Positions 24,141 to 33,523 of a DNA stretch of 64,000 nt are shown here, in pieces. Position numbers and translations under genes: made by a program. The notes under the pieces are model-generated. The model worked only from the letters and a program-made list of their open reading frames with translations. It was not told the DNA's origin and searched no databases. Origin of the DNA: Rhizobium leguminosarum (GTDB lineage Bacteria; Pseudomonadota; Alphaproteobacteria; Rhizobiales; Rhizobiaceae); the NCBI RefSeq assembly GCF_017876795.1, contig NZ_JAGIOR010000001.1:1514501-1578500 (forward strand), in the 5' to 3' direction. Numbering within the stretch: position 1 is the stretch's first letter; each line of letters opens with the position of its first letter.

Positions 24141-24959
24141 GACACTCTAACGTTAACCGGGCGTCGAGCAAAATGTGGGATCTGGCGGCATGACCCGACT
24201 TGCCCGTGATCCTCTTTATCGTCGCCACCGATTTCCAGCCGATGTGATTGCACATGCCGTTTGGCTTTATTTCCGGTTTCCGCTCAGTCTGCGCATGGTC
24301 GAGGATATGCTGGCGGCGCGTGGGGTCATCGTATCTCACCAAACCGTGAGGCTCTGGGCTGAGAAATTCGGAGGGCACTTTGCCAACGATATCCGGAAGC
24401 GATCGACCGGCAAGCTCGGCGACAAATGGCACCTTGATGAGGTCGTCATCTCCATTGGCGGCAAGAAACACTGGCTTTGGCGCGCCGTCGATCAGGACGG
24501 CTTCGTCCTTGATGTTCTGGTCCAGAACCGCCGAAATGTCAAAGCTGCAAAGCGTCTGATGCGAAAGCTTCTGAAAGGGCAAGGTCGTTCACCGCGTGTG
24601 ATGATCACCGACAAACTTCGGTCCTATGGCGCCGCAAAACGCGATATCATGCCAGGTGTCGAGCATCGCTCGCACAAGGGATTGAACAATCGTGCTGAGA
24701 ATTCTCATCAACCGACCCGGCGGCGAGAACGGATCATGAAGGGCTTCAAGTCAGCCCGACATCTCCAGCGTTTTGCTTCAATTCATGACCCTGTTGCCAA
24801 CCTTTTTCACATTCCACGCCACGAGATCTCATCAGACCATCACCGCGAACTGAGAACCGAAGCTATGCAGATGTGGAACGAAATCGCACGCCTGCAAACC
24901 GCATAAGCGAAAGCCGTGGGACCCCATTTTTGACTAGTGCCGATTAACTTTACAGTGCC
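24141..24959 (+). mobile_element. IS6-family element, apparently complete
   Basis: The left end GACACTCTAACGTTAACCGG and the inverted right end GGCACTGTAAAGTTAATCGG form imperfect terminal repeats enclosing ~819 bp, the usual IS6 length. One intact transposase gene fills it. Confidence 0.75.
24190..24906 (+). CDS. IS6-family transposase
   Basis: A 238-residue IS6-family DDE transposase: RHRFPADVIAHAVWLYFRFPLSLRMVEDMLAARG at the N-terminus, LDEVVISIGGKKHWLWRAVDQDG with the first Asp, TDKLRSYGAAKRDIMPGVEH with the second, and NRAENSHQPTRRRER with the catalytic Glu. The protein looks complete, unlike the other IS6 copies in the window. ATG 24190 is favoured over the GTG at 24175. Confidence 0.9.
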   Translation: MTRLARDPLYRRHRFPADVIAHAVWLYFRFPLSLRMVEDMLAARGVIVSHQTVRLWAEKFGGHFANDIRKRSTGKLGDKWHLDEVVISIGGKKHWLWRAVDQDGFVLDVLVQNRRNVKAAKRLMRKLLKGQGRSPRVMITDKLRSYGAAKRDIMPGVEHRSHKGLNNRAENSHQPTRRRERIMKGFKSARHLQRFASIHDPVANLFHIPRHEISSDHHRELRTEAMQMWNEIARLQTA

Positions 24960-25073
24960 CCTCCCTGATCCACGCAACGGGGCCCTGTGTCTCCCGGGGC
25001 AAACGGGTAAGCCGCAAACAGAAAGAGCGTGAGTGGCTGATCAACGCAAAATGCCGACACCATTGCTCCTGAC

Positions 25074-25111
25074 AAAAAACGAGAAGGTCAGGTAGATTCC
25101 ACCAGACCTTC
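25074..25111 (-). terminator. Intrinsic terminator of the SnoaL-like gene
   Basis: On the minus strand GAAGGTC pairs with GACCTTC around a 15-base loop and is followed by TCG and a run of six T. It starts eight bases after the stop codon of the SnoaL-like gene. Confidence 0.7.
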
Positions 25112-25118
25112 GTTTACT

Positions 25119-25577
25119 TTACATCCCCGGAACGAACATCGGGTTGCCGCTTTTGGTTTGGCTCGTTGGAACCTCCTCCTGAAGCACGTCCCAGTGCTCG
25201 ATGATCTTGCCTTTTTCAACGCGGAACATATCGACCGCGATCATCGGTTTGGGGCCAAAACCTGTGTACCGGCCGCGCACCATGACAATGTCGCCGTCGG
25301 CGACAACGGCACCCATTTCATATTTGAAGCCCGGCGGAGGGTTCGACACAAATCCCTTGATGACGTCCCTGCCGTTGGGAAACATGGGATTGTGTTGGAT
25401 ATATTTCTGGCTCCAGTATTTGTCGACAACCGCTGGATCATGATTGATGAAGAGGCCGGTAACAGCCTTGATGACCAGTTCCCTGTTTTTCGCGGGACCC
25501 GCATGTGCAGCGCCGGAAAGGCTTATGACGGCGGCGGCCGCAAATACGCCGGCGCGCATGAAGTTCTTCAAAGACAT
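25119..25577 (-). CDS. Exported SnoaL-like (NTF2-fold) protein
   Basis: A 152-residue protein with a Sec signal peptide (MRAGVFAAAAVISLSGAAHA, cleavage near residue 26). The mature part matches SnoaL-like/ester-cyclase-type proteins of the NTF2 fold: VVDKYWSQKYIQHNPMFPNG, VVADGDIVMVRGRYTGFG and VDMFRVEKGKIIEHWDVLQ. Such periplasmic proteins are common in proteobacteria, mostly of unknown role. The start at 25577 follows GGGAGA; the upstream in-frame ATG at 25589 overlaps that RBS. An intrinsic terminator follows. Confidence 0.85.
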   Translation of the reverse strand: MSLKNFMRAGVFAAAAVISLSGAAHAGPAKNRELVIKAVTGLFINHDPAVVDKYWSQKYIQHNPMFPNGRDVIKGFVSNPPPGFKYEMGAVVADGDIVMVRGRYTGFGPKPMIAVDMFRVEKGKIIEHWDVLQEEVPTSQTKSGNPMFVPGM

Positions 25578-25788
25578 AGGTTCTCCCATTCAGTTGACCA
25601 TCGAAATGCAAACTATTCTCAGCTGCGTCGGATCGCCGGGATGAACCCCACAAATCCTGAGACCATAGTTAGAGGGTTGGCCATTTCGTTGTAAGAAGGC
25701 AGTTTTTAATGCGTTGGTTACATGTAGGGAACCGTGCGTGTCGGCGTGCTCCAAGGGCATTTCCGCACACCGGAATGCCAGTTGTAGT

Positions 25789-26866
25789 GACCGTGTTGCA
25801 CGGATCAGATGGTAATCAGCATTTAGCCTTTCAGCAAATGATCAGCTGACACGCTCGTAGTTGGCCCTTCCAAAGGCGGACATACGGTTGAGCGCACTGG
25901 CGGCGATGTGCGTTTCGGTGGTCTGGTTTTCGATGTTCCTGGCGTGCAGCCGGTCGCCGATGACCGACTTCCAGCGCCCTATCTGAGTTTCGATCCGGGA
26001 TCTCTGATTATAACCGGTCGCGGCCTGCCAGGCCATCCGGCCGTGTTTGGCGATATGCTCGATATGCTGGTTCCGCTGGCAATTGCCGCCGGGAACAGCG
26101 TTCTTCGGAGGCGGGACAACGACATCGACTTCATGTCCGAAAGCGGCCGCCAGGCAATCTGAAACGCCAGAGCCATCATAGGCGCCGTCTGCCAGAAACC
26201 GACCTACCGGTGCATCGACACGTTTGAGAAGACTTGGAAGCACGGTCTCGTCGCCAACGTGCTCGGTCGTCAGTTCGGATGCGAGAATGTCTCCGCTGTC
26301 AGGATCGAGGGCAAGGTGCAGCTTTCGCCAGGTCTTACGAGCGCCTTTGGCACCGTGCTTGTGACCGTTCCAGCCAACCTCGCTGTAAACCTTCAGTCCT
26401 GTGCTGTCCACGATCAGAGTGATCGGCTTGTCGGACGCACGGCGCTTTTGTGCCACCTTCAGGCCCATGCCGCGCCGAGAAAGGGTCGAGAAATCCGGCA
26501 CCGGCAGGGCCAACCCCATCAGCTTCGCAATCGACCGCATGAAGCCTTGGGTCTGGCGCAACGCCAGGCTGAACGTAACTCGCAGTGTCAGGCAGATCTC
26601 GATCGCAAGATCGGAATACCTGCGCTGTCCGCCTCGCGTCTGGCGCCGTGCCGCCATCCATTCTTGCGCGACATCCTCCGAAACCCAGATCGTCAGATCG
26701 CCTCGACGGCGCAGGCTCTCGTTATACGCCGGCCAGTTCGTAACCCGGTACCGCCCCTTCTGGAATTTGCCACGACGGCTATCGTGAAATTTGTAGGGCA
26801 TCGGACCGGCTCACAGTTGGGAAAAATGCGGCAATAGCTCCCCAACACGATCCGTGCAACACGGTC
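25789..26866 (-). mobile_element. IS5-like element with AGT target duplication
   Basis: The left end GACCGTGTTGCACGGATC is repeated exactly in inverted form at the right end, and the flanks carry AGT on both sides (25786-25788 and 26867-26869). It is a complete 1078-bp element, related in its transposase to the copies at 41.1-42.2 and 46.0-46.4 kb. Confidence 0.9.
25842..26801 (-). CDS. IS5-family transposase
   Basis: A 319-residue IS5-family transposase: RVTNWPAYNESLRRRGDLTIWVS, LIVDSTGLKVYSEVGW with a catalytic Asp, FLADGAYDGSGVSD with another, and YNQRSRIETQIGRWKSVIGDRL with the Glu. No frameshift or stop is seen and the element has perfect ends, so it could be active. Confidence 0.9.
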   Translation of the reverse strand: MPYKFHDSRRGKFQKGRYRVTNWPAYNESLRRRGDLTIWVSEDVAQEWMAARRQTRGGQRRYSDLAIEICLTLRVTFSLALRQTQGFMRSIAKLMGLALPVPDFSTLSRRGMGLKVAQKRRASDKPITLIVDSTGLKVYSEVGWNGHKHGAKGARKTWRKLHLALDPDSGDILASELTTEHVGDETVLPSLLKRVDAPVGRFLADGAYDGSGVSDCLAAAFGHEVDVVVPPPKNAVPGGNCQRNQHIEHIAKHGRMAWQAATGYNQRSRIETQIGRWKSVIGDRLHARNIENQTTETHIAASALNRMSAFGRANYERVS

Positions 26867-26869
26867 AGT

Positions 26870-27195
26870 TAAAGGGTGTCAGCGGTTCGGAACACGACGA
26901 TTCTGAGCACGTTGACGACTTGCCAACTCTCTCCGCAATCGCCGTTGCTGCAGCAGAAACGAAGGAAAAAAGTCCGGTCGCGACCTTCAGACTCGAGCGT
27001 GCTGGAAAGCGGCGCGGTCGAGCTGTCAGCAGCAAGAGCAGTCGTATAGAACCCGAACCCGTACATGCGGCGAAACCAGTGGATGAAGCCATCGCTCTTG
27101 ATGATGAGATCTTGCAATTACGTGTTCAATTGGCAACGAAACTTGAGATGCAGAATTCGCAGCTCAGAAAAATGCTGGCGCGGTTTGAGCATTGA
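26870..27195 (+). CDS. SyrB-like protein, N-terminus lost or altered
   Basis: About 108 residues. The end (EAIALDDEILQLRVQLATKLEMQNSQLRKMLARFEH) resembles the C-terminal coiled coil of SyrB-family proteins, which in Sinorhizobium meliloti repress syrM. The middle is Lys/Arg/Ser-rich (RLERAGKRRGRAVSSKSSRIEPE), also like SyrB. The IS5-like element at 25789-26866 ends immediately upstream, and removing it leaves an in-frame stop next to the insertion site, so the native start is not obvious. Probably a 5'-truncated or decayed gene. Confidence 0.5.
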
Positions 27196-27206
27196 TAGGC
27201 GGCCGA

Positions 27207-27422
27207 ATGTCGGAGTTTGAAGTGCAGCAAGAATCGGACGTGTCGATAATCAATGTAGCATTGAAAACCCTCTCCAGAGAGTTTGGCGTCGAGCGTGATA
27301 GGAAGTCCGTCCTGCAGATTGCGACACTCCTTATGCGGTTGTCCAAGGACGGAACTCTCGACGCCGAGGACCTGGTTCGTATTGCGCGCGAACAACTGAT
27401 GGCCGGTTTCGCATTTAGTTGA
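27207..27422 (+). CDS. Small hypothetical protein
   Basis: A 71-residue soluble protein starting MSEFEVQQESDVSIINVALKT, 11 bases after the SyrB-like gene's stop. It contains a helical stretch REFGVERDRKSVLQIATLLMRLSKDG and an acidic segment. No family is recognised. Proximity suggests co-transcription with the SyrB-like gene. Confidence 0.5.
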   Translation: MSEFEVQQESDVSIINVALKTLSREFGVERDRKSVLQIATLLMRLSKDGTLDAEDLVRIAREQLMAGFAFS

Positions 27423-27807
27423 GAAACAGAAGACCGCTTGAGTTAAACAGGGAAAGTCGGCGAGGTGTACCAAAGCGCTAGCCGACAGCGTCATTATTTA
27501 CTAGCATTTTCAAGGCATTAGCGAAAATCGCATAAGCATATTTATGGCACTGCGACACGCGCAGCTCAACTGCGTCGTTGAAGGTATCAAGCTCTCAGCA
27601 ATTCGACGGCGACGTCCAAAACGCTTCCCCAGTTAAGATCGAGCCCCCGCTGCCAGATCGCTTGTGCGCGTACAGCCAATAGACCTTCATTCACCGCTTT
27701 TCTCTTAGCAGGTTCGTCAAAGTGCCTGACCTGACTGAGGCCCAGGTTGGTTGTCAGCATCCTGGAACAAACTCTGTTTCCGATCCTTCTTAAATAAGGA
27801 GGCTCGA
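27423..27807. other. Gene-free stretch
   Basis: No gene or known element is recognised here. The minus-strand open frames in this stretch have no homology I can name and lack convincing start signals. The end carries the RBS AAGGAGG of the next gene. Confidence 0.4.
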
Positions 27808-28095
27808 ATGGAACGTATGCTGAAATTTTTCTCTCTGGCTGGCTTCTCTGCACTCTGCGTGCTGTTGCCGGCGATACCGGGACTCGCTGATTCAGACGAC
27901 AGCCACAAGCCCTCGCCTCGCTGCGCCACCAAGCAGCATGACGAAGCGCCCGAGGGCTCATCCTCGCTAGAAGAATGCGATGGCGTTCTCAAGCCCCCGT
28001 CCGTCGGTGATTCTGAAATGGTCAACAAGCCTCCCAAAGTGGAAACAATGCCGATTATCAAGCCGGGAGATCTGGGCCAGCAAGATTCCAAGTAA
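27808..28095 (+). CDS. Small exported hypothetical protein
   Basis: A 95-residue protein with a Sec signal peptide (core FFSLAGFSALCVLLPAIPG, cleavage after GLA near residue 27). The mature part is hydrophilic with two Cys, several Pro-Pro pairs and a repeated pattern of K-P-P (LKPPSVGD, NKPPKVET, IKPGDLGQ). A near-consensus RBS AAGGAGG supports the start. No family is recognised; probably periplasmic. Confidence 0.65.
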   Translation: MERMLKFFSLAGFSALCVLLPAIPGLADSDDSHKPSPRCATKQHDEAPEGSSSLEECDGVLKPPSVGDSEMVNKPPKVETMPIIKPGDLGQQDSK

Positions 28096-28183
28096 GCGCG
28101 CGTGGGATAAGATTCAGAGCAGAAAGCGCTGTCTGACGTATCTGCGTGCTGGCTTCGCCGTGGCGACTCAAACCCGCTTCGGC

Positions 28184-28571
28184 CATGGAAACCACCGCCC
28201 TCTGGCGTCGTTACGTGCCAGTATTGGCTGGATCTGCGGCCTTCGCGGTTGGCGAGGCATTGCGCTGGCCAGTCGGCCTCCAGCGCAAACCCCAAGAGGC
28301 CCTGTCATTTTATGCGACGCTTGCCGCCGCCACTGCACTGGGCACGGGGATCACGTTTTCGCCCATCGATCCGATCAAGGCGCTCTACTGGAGTGCTGTG
28401 ATCAATGGGCTATGTGCCGTTCCCGTAATGGCGGTGATGATGCTCATGGCCGGCCGCAGCGACATAATGGAACAATTCCAGGTTCAGGGCTGGTTGCGCT
28501 TGCTCGGCTGGTTATCGACCGCCACGATGGCGTTATCTGCTCTTGGTCTTGTCGCGCAATGGTTCACATAG
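28184..28571 (+). pseudogene. NRAMP-type metal transporter, C-terminal fragment
   Basis: About 129 residues with three membrane segments. GTGITFSPIDPIKALYWSAVINGLCAVPVMAVMMLMA is characteristic of the C-terminal part of NRAMP-family Mn/Fe transporters of alphaproteobacteria. The first ~400 residues, including the metal-binding DPGN-type motif, are absent, and the upstream sequence belongs to another gene. This is a decayed fragment. Confidence 0.65.
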
Positions 28572-28991
28572 GATACGGTGCGGCGCCGCCTGCCTGAGCT
28601 CGCGATCGAGTGTAACGGCCGCGAGTAGGATTATTTGTCTGGCAACGCATCGTTGGCTTGACTGCGGTAACAGAAGGCCTGGCGAAAAAGCAGATCAGTG
28701 TTCGCCCCGCGTTACGGTGGACGAGCCGTTCACTCGCCCGTTTTAGAGGTCGATGCACCAGAGCTGACAACCATGCCCAACAGCAGGCCGTCTCGAGCTC
28801 TACTGTACAGGGCACCACCTCCAGAGGATCTAGAAAGCCGAGGAATTGGAACGATCTTGCTCTCGGCTCCATCGGAACGCTCTTATGTTGTACTTCTGAT
28901 TAACAACGATGCCTGATTGAATATTCACGCTGGCATGTTAGCGTTCGCACATGACACAACGAGGTGGGATGAAGATCTAAGTGGAGCGCTC
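28572..28991. other. Gene-free stretch before the GGDEF-EAL gene
   Basis: No gene is recognised. It should contain the promoter of the downstream signalling gene. The frame of that gene stays open to a TTG at 28917, which could be an alternative start. Confidence 0.4.
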
Positions 28992-30614
28992 ATGTCCGTT
29001 CAGCCTGATGAACTCATTTCGTTTTACGGCAACAACCTGAAACTAATCAGATGCTCTCCAACGGTTACGAGAACCTACAAAGTTGCCGCGGCGTCAGGTG
29101 CCACCCTTTGGGATCTGTATCCGGAGCTGCTTGATCCTGACGCCAAACCAATGATCGAGGGCGTGCTTGCCGGCGGCCTCCCCCGCAACGTCGCGATTGG
29201 CCGCCCGCCCCCCGACGAAGGCCGTAGTCTTCTCGTTTTCGGCACTGAACGGGGCCTCGGCGTCATCGAGACGCGAGATGGAAGCGCGATTTCGAAGGCG
29301 TCGACTGGGGATACCGATCGCGCTCTTCTTCTTCATCAGGCCAGGCATGACGTCCTGACGGGGCTGGCCAACCGCCGGCAGTTCAGCAGCGATCTTGAAA
29401 ACAGCTTTCCGGTTCCTAAGGGTCACAAGATCGCGCTGATGCAGCTCGATCTCGATGACTTCAAACCGGTCAACGATACACTTGGTCACGGCGCTGGCGA
29501 CGTGGTGCTCAAGATGACAGCGGAACGAATCCAGGCAGTGCTTCGCGACGGCGAAACAGCCTATAGACTCGCGGGCGACGAATTTGCCGTCATTCAGCGG
29601 CGCCGGGATCAGCCTGTGGAGGCGGAAGATCTGGCTGGATCCCTGATCCGCGCGTTCAAAGAGCCATTCACCATCGACGGGATCGATGTGTTTGTCGGCG
29701 CGAGCGTCGGAATTGCAATTGCGCCGACCGATGGGAATGACGGCGAACAGTTGATGAAAGCAGCCGACATTGCGCTCTATGCTGCCAAGAACGACGGTCG
29801 CGGCCGGGCGAGGACGTTCAACCGCTCAATGATGATCATGCTGGAGCAGCGTGAGACGTTGAGGCGAAGCTTGCGTGTTGCACTCAGGGAGCGACAGTTC
29901 TTTATCGAGTATCAGCCGCTGGTGGAGGTATCGGAGGGGATCGCAGGCTTCGAGGCGCTGCTGCGGTGGCGTCACCCATATGCCGGGGTGATCCCGCCAA
30001 ATGTCTTCATCCCCATGGCCGAAGCCGATGGCCTTATGGCAGATATTGGAGCATGGGTGCTTGAGCAGGCCTGCCGCGAGGCGTCGACGTGGCCCTCGCA
30101 TTTCATTGTGGCGGTCAATCTCTCCCCGGCCGAATTCCTGCGTGATGGCTTCACCGATCGGGTAGCCGGCATCCTCGACGAGGTTGGCTTCTCGGCCAAC
30201 AGGTTGGAGGTCGAAATAACCGAAACCGTCCTGCTGGAGCGCACCACCGACAATCTCGACACGCTCAATACTCTCGAGGTCCTGGGAATCCGAATCTCAC
30301 TTGACGACTTTGGCACTCGTTATTCCTCGCTGAGCTATCTACAGAGCTTTCCGTTCGACACGATTAAGATCGACCGGCACTTCATCGCGGACGTCGATAC
30401 CAACCCGAAGAGTCAGACCATCGTGCGTTTCGTCATCGGCCTTGCACACGGGCTGGGGATGCGGATCACGGCCGAAGGTGTCGAAACAGTCGGCCAGGCG
30501 ACCTGGCTTAGAAGAGAAAAATGCGATCGACTACAAGGACGCCTTTTGGGCGCCCCGATGTCATCCGACGCTGTCGGCAATTTCCTGCGTCACGAGCCGT
30601 TCGAGACACGTTAG
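28992..30614 (+). CDS. GGDEF-EAL cyclic-di-GMP signalling protein
   Basis: About 540 residues, soluble. The N-terminal ~105 residues form a small sensory-like region without a named domain. The GGDEF domain (about 112-280) has HDVLTGLANRRQF, LDLDDFKPVNDTLGHGAGD and a variant AGDEF active site at 194-198. The EAL domain (about 295-535) keeps GFEALLRWRHP, AVNLSPAEF, VEITET, the DDFGTRYSSLSYL motif, TIKID and AEGVET, so phosphodiesterase activity is plausible. It would adjust cyclic di-GMP and thus motility or attachment. Neighbours are IS remnants, so no operon partner is evident. Confidence 0.9.
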   Translation: MSVQPDELISFYGNNLKLIRCSPTVTRTYKVAAASGATLWDLYPELLDPDAKPMIEGVLAGGLPRNVAIGRPPPDEGRSLLVFGTERGLGVIETRDGSAISKASTGDTDRALLLHQARHDVLTGLANRRQFSSDLENSFPVPKGHKIALMQLDLDDFKPVNDTLGHGAGDVVLKMTAERIQAVLRDGETAYRLAGDEFAVIQRRRDQPVEAEDLAGSLIRAFKEPFTIDGIDVFVGASVGIAIAPTDGNDGEQLMKAADIALYAAKNDGRGRARTFNRSMMIMLEQRETLRRSLRVALRERQFFIEYQPLVEVSEGIAGFEALLRWRHPYAGVIPPNVFIPMAEADGLMADIGAWVLEQACREASTWPSHFIVAVNLSPAEFLRDGFTDRVAGILDEVGFSANRLEVEITETVLLERTTDNLDTLNTLEVLGIRISLDDFGTRYSSLSYLQSFPFDTIKIDRHFIADVDTNPKSQTIVRFVIGLAHGLGMRITAEGVETVGQATWLRREKCDRLQGRLLGAPMSSDAVGNFLRHEPFETR

Positions 30615-30845
30615 ATCTGCTAGTCCGATGAAGCGCCGATGGTGTTCTCACTCCGATGGGCGGCGGCTGCAGAGCCTTATTCAAGAGCGCTGGGGGTGGG
30701 GCGGGTCTTTGTAGGCACTCGCAATTGCGCGAACTGGTCATCGAGCGGCTGACGCTTTGGTCACCGAAACAAATCGCCAGCCGTTGAAGTGCTTGCGGAG
30801 CCTAAAGCAAAAAAATGGGCCGCCGGATAAATCCGCGGCCCTTAG
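30615..30845. other. Remnant region with IS30-like fragment
   Basis: Bases ~30720-30785 encode a short IS30-transposase-like piece (RELVIERLTLWSPKQIAS). Nothing else is recognised. The end carries the TTA that is duplicated around the next IS element. Confidence 0.45.
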
Positions 30846-31777
30846 AGGCTGCCCCAAAAAGATATGAGTGATTTCAGCCAGTTGTGATTCCCTCGGATTT
30901 GCGAAGATTCGATGGAGTGCACAATGGCCTGGACTGAAACCACCCGACAGCAATATGTCCGTCGGACGAGCCGATATGCAAGCGATGTTACCGATCGCGA
31001 ATGGGAATTTATTGCGCCGTTCATGCCCGCGCCACGGCGCCTGGGCCGGCCACGCAAGACCGATCTGCGCGAGGTTTTAAACGCCCTTCTCTATATCGCT
31101 TCGACAGGCTGCCAGTGGCGGATGCTGCCGAAGGACTTTCCGCCCTGTTCAACGGTGCAGCGGTATTTCTATGAATGGCGGGCAATGGGTCTTTGGCCAC
31201 GGATCAACCACCACCTCGTCATGGAGGCACGGGAGCTGGACGGGAAGGAAGCTTCACCGACGGCTGGCGCCATCGACAGCCAAAGCGTCAAAACTACTGA
31301 AAGCGGCGGTATTCGGGGCTTTGATGCGGGTAAGAAGATCAAGGGCCGCAAGCGCCACATCATTGTTGATACGCTCGGGCTGATGGTCGGCCTCATGGTG
31401 CACAGCGCTGATATCCAGGACCGCGACGGCGCTCCCGATCTCCTGAAATCTATCCGCAACCGATGGCCGTGGCTCCTTCATGTCTTCGCCGATGGCGGCT
31501 ATGCGGGCGACAAGCTGAAAAAGCGGCTGCAGAAAATAGGAAAATGGACACTCGAAATTATCAAGCGTACCGACAAGGCCAAGGGTTTCGAAATCCTGCC
31601 GCGCCGCTGGGTCGTCGAGAGGACGTTCGCCTGGCTGGGACGATGCAGAAGATTGGCCAAGGACTTCGAGACATCCATCGCTTCAGCAGAAGCCTGGATA
31701 ACCATCGCTCACATCCGAATGCTCACCAGGCGGCTGGCAAGATACGGATATCGTTGAAACCTTTTCGAGTCAGACTC
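30846..31777 (+). mobile_element. IS5-family 932-bp element, copy 1 (TTA duplication)
   Basis: The left end is GAGGCTGCCCCAAAAAG and the right end is the inverted, imperfect GAGTCTGACTCGAAAAG. TTA flanks both sides (30843-30845, 31778-31780). Two related elements of the same length lie at 33524-34455 and 34678-35608. Confidence 0.9.
30924..31757 (+). CDS. IS5-family transposase (932-bp element, copy 1)
   Basis: A 277-residue single-frame transposase. Diagnostic are the N-terminal [40 protein letters not shown], the first catalytic Asp in [27 protein letters not shown] with the second, and RRWVVERTFAWLGRCRRLAKDFE with the Glu. It is intact. GGAG eight bases upstream supports the start at 30924. 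Confidence 0.9.
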   Translation: MAWTETTRQQYVRRTSRYASDVTDREWEFIAPFMPAPRRLGRPRKTDLREVLNALLYIASTGCQWRMLPKDFPPCSTVQRYFYEWRAMGLWPRINHHLVMEARELDGKEASPTAGAIDSQSVKTTESGGIRGFDAGKKIKGRKRHIIVDTLGLMVGLMVHSADIQDRDGAPDLLKSIRNRWPWLLHVFADGGYAGDKLKKRLQKIGKWTLEIIKRTDKAKGFEILPRRWVVERTFAWLGRCRRLAKDFETSIASAEAWITIAHIRMLTRRLARYGYR

Positions 31778-31808
31778 TTAGGTATGAAGGTTTCAAAACC
31801 TCCAGAGG

Positions 31809-32937
31809 GGCGTTGGTGCGGGGATCAGCAAGTGAGCGGAATTTGGTCTTTGATGGGCCCGCTTATTTGGTTGCTCCCTTCGAGGCTTGGCAACGAACGG
31901 ATTGCGGGCGTCCGCAGGCGAGCATTCGGTTCAAAATGGTGACGCCGATCGCAGCCTCTGTCTGCTGCGCATGGAATGACCGAGCGCGCAAACGCGACCC
32001 AATGACGCCTTTGTATCGACCCATCGCGGTTTCAACCAAAGCCCGTTTGCCATAGCCGGCATCGTCCTGCCCTTTCAACCGGCCATCGATCTGGATGGAT
32101 GCAATGTGATCGTCTCTCTGGCAGGACGCCTGGGCGTTGGCTCGTTCCACTGCATTCGAGCGCGGTGGAATAACGACCTTCGCGCCTGCGCTATGACCCA
32201 GAATTGCGTCATAGCTTGGCTCGCCATCATAGGCGCCATCGGCAGTGAACTGGTCGATCTCATCGTCGATCTGATCCAGCAATAGGTCCAGCTGCGAGGC
32301 ATCGCCGGTTTCCTGATCTGTCAGACTATGGGCAATGATCTCGCCACTGTCGGCGTCAACCGCCAAGTGCAGTTTTCTCCAGCCACGCCGGGACTTCGCT
32401 CCATGCTTTTCTTCCAGCCATTGGCCGGCGCCATAGATCTTGAGCCCGGTACTGTCGACCAGGACATGAATGGGTCCGTTCGCCACAGGCTGCCGGTCGT
32501 TGCTTCTGGCCGATGGCTTCCAGGTTCTGGCCCGTCGGCTCAGCGTGGTGTGATCGGGCACGGCCAGATCCAATGTCATCATATCAAGCACCGAACTCAA
32601 AAGCCCTTCGCTTTGGCGCAACCGCAGCCCAAAGACCATGCCCAGCATCAGCGTAGTTTCGATCGCCAGATCCGAATAGAGAGGCTGGCCACCACGCGTC
32701 TTGCGAGGTGGAGCCGCCCAGCCCGCCAGCGCGTCCGGCGTTATCCAAAGGGTTAAACTGCCACGGCGGCCAAGGCCCGCCTCATACTCCGCCCAGTTCG
32801 TCACTTTGAACTTCATTTTACCGATGTGGTGGCGACGGGCGGCGTTGTGCTTATGCGGCATGCGGGATCAATCAACCTATTTTCGATCCCGGCCACATAG
32901 ATGCAAAATGTTGAAATTTGATCCCGGCACCAAAGCC
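31809..32937 (-). mobile_element. IS5-like element, copy B
   Basis: Nearly identical to copy A at 2390-3524, with the same end sequences and the same 47-bp module outside its right end. Copy A has a 6-bp duplication that copy B lacks. Confidence 0.88.
31863..32861 (-). CDS. IS5-family transposase (copy B)
   Basis: A 332-residue protein matching the copy A transposase apart from a handful of substitutions and two residues fewer in the LSRRARTW region. Catalytic Asp, Asp and Glu regions are intact (VDSTGLKIYG, TADGAYDGEPS, RALVETAMGRYK). Confidence 0.9.
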   Translation of the reverse strand: MPHKHNAARRHHIGKMKFKVTNWAEYEAGLGRRGSLTLWITPDALAGWAAPPRKTRGGQPLYSDLAIETTLMLGMVFGLRLRQSEGLLSSVLDMMTLDLAVPDHTTLSRRARTWKPSARSNDRQPVANGPIHVLVDSTGLKIYGAGQWLEEKHGAKSRRGWRKLHLAVDADSGEIIAHSLTDQETGDASQLDLLLDQIDDEIDQFTADGAYDGEPSYDAILGHSAGAKVVIPPRSNAVERANAQASCQRDDHIASIQIDGRLKGQDDAGYGKRALVETAMGRYKGVIGSRLRARSFHAQQTEAAIGVTILNRMLACGRPQSVRCQASKGATK

Positions 32938-32981
32938 CCCAACAGCCAGAAATCGTTCAATTCCCATTCATGCACCAAAGC
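32935..32981 (+). repeat. 47-bp module, second copy
   Basis: Identical in extent to 3522-3568. It separates copy B from the thioredoxin gene stop by only 13 bases, so whatever carried the module inserted just downstream of that gene. Confidence 0.7.
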
Positions 32982-32994
32982 TGATCGATATCAA

Positions 32995-33315
32995 TCAGGC
33001 AGCCTTCAGAATCCACTTCGAAAGAGCCGTCTTCGGCTTTGCGCCGACCGACATATCGGTAACTTTGCCGTCCTTGAAGATCGCAAGCGTCGGAATGGAG
33101 AGCACACCGAACTGTGCAGCAAGTTCTGGATTCTCATCAACATTCAGCTTGGCGACCTTGACCTTGCCTTCCATCTCGGCGGCGATTTCTTCGAGGCTCG
33201 GAGAAATCATCTTGCACGGGCCGCACCATTCCGCCCAGAAATCGACGATGACGGGTCCTGCGGATTCCAGAACTTCTGACTGGAAGTTATTGATATCGAC
33301 TTTCACTGTAGCCAT
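32995..33315 (-). CDS. trxA: Thioredoxin
   Basis: A 106-residue thioredoxin of standard length with the active-site WCGPC (about residues 30-34), the preceding VIVDFWAE strand, and the cis-proline [11 protein letters not shown] loop. It reduces disulfides of cytoplasmic proteins. GGAGCAG lies just upstream of the ATG. It stands alone between two IS elements and is probably an extra, plasmid-borne copy next to a chromosomal trxA. Confidence 0.95.
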   Translation of the reverse strand: MATVKVDINNFQSEVLESAGPVIVDFWAEWCGPCKMISPSLEEIAAEMEGKVKVAKLNVDENPELAAQFGVLSIPTLAIFKDGKVTDMSVGAKPKTALSKWILKAA

Positions 33316-33523
33316 GGGCTGCTCCTTTGACCCTCAATGGGTGTCAAGCACATGTGATGGTGCGGTGTAGAATTTTCAATACCGACCCGACGCTCTTGGG
33401 AGATAGGGGCCGTTGCCCCTGTGATGCCGCAGCCTACCCCCGGGACTACATCCCCCGACGTTCCTCCCTGCGACAGCCCTGAGCCTGTTGAATATTTCAT
33501 CAATGTCACAGCTCCCAGCATAA
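33316..33523. other. Upstream region of trxA
   Basis: About 200 bases containing the presumed trxA promoter (minus strand). No specific site is recognised. The end carries the TAA duplicated around the next IS element. Confidence 0.4.
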
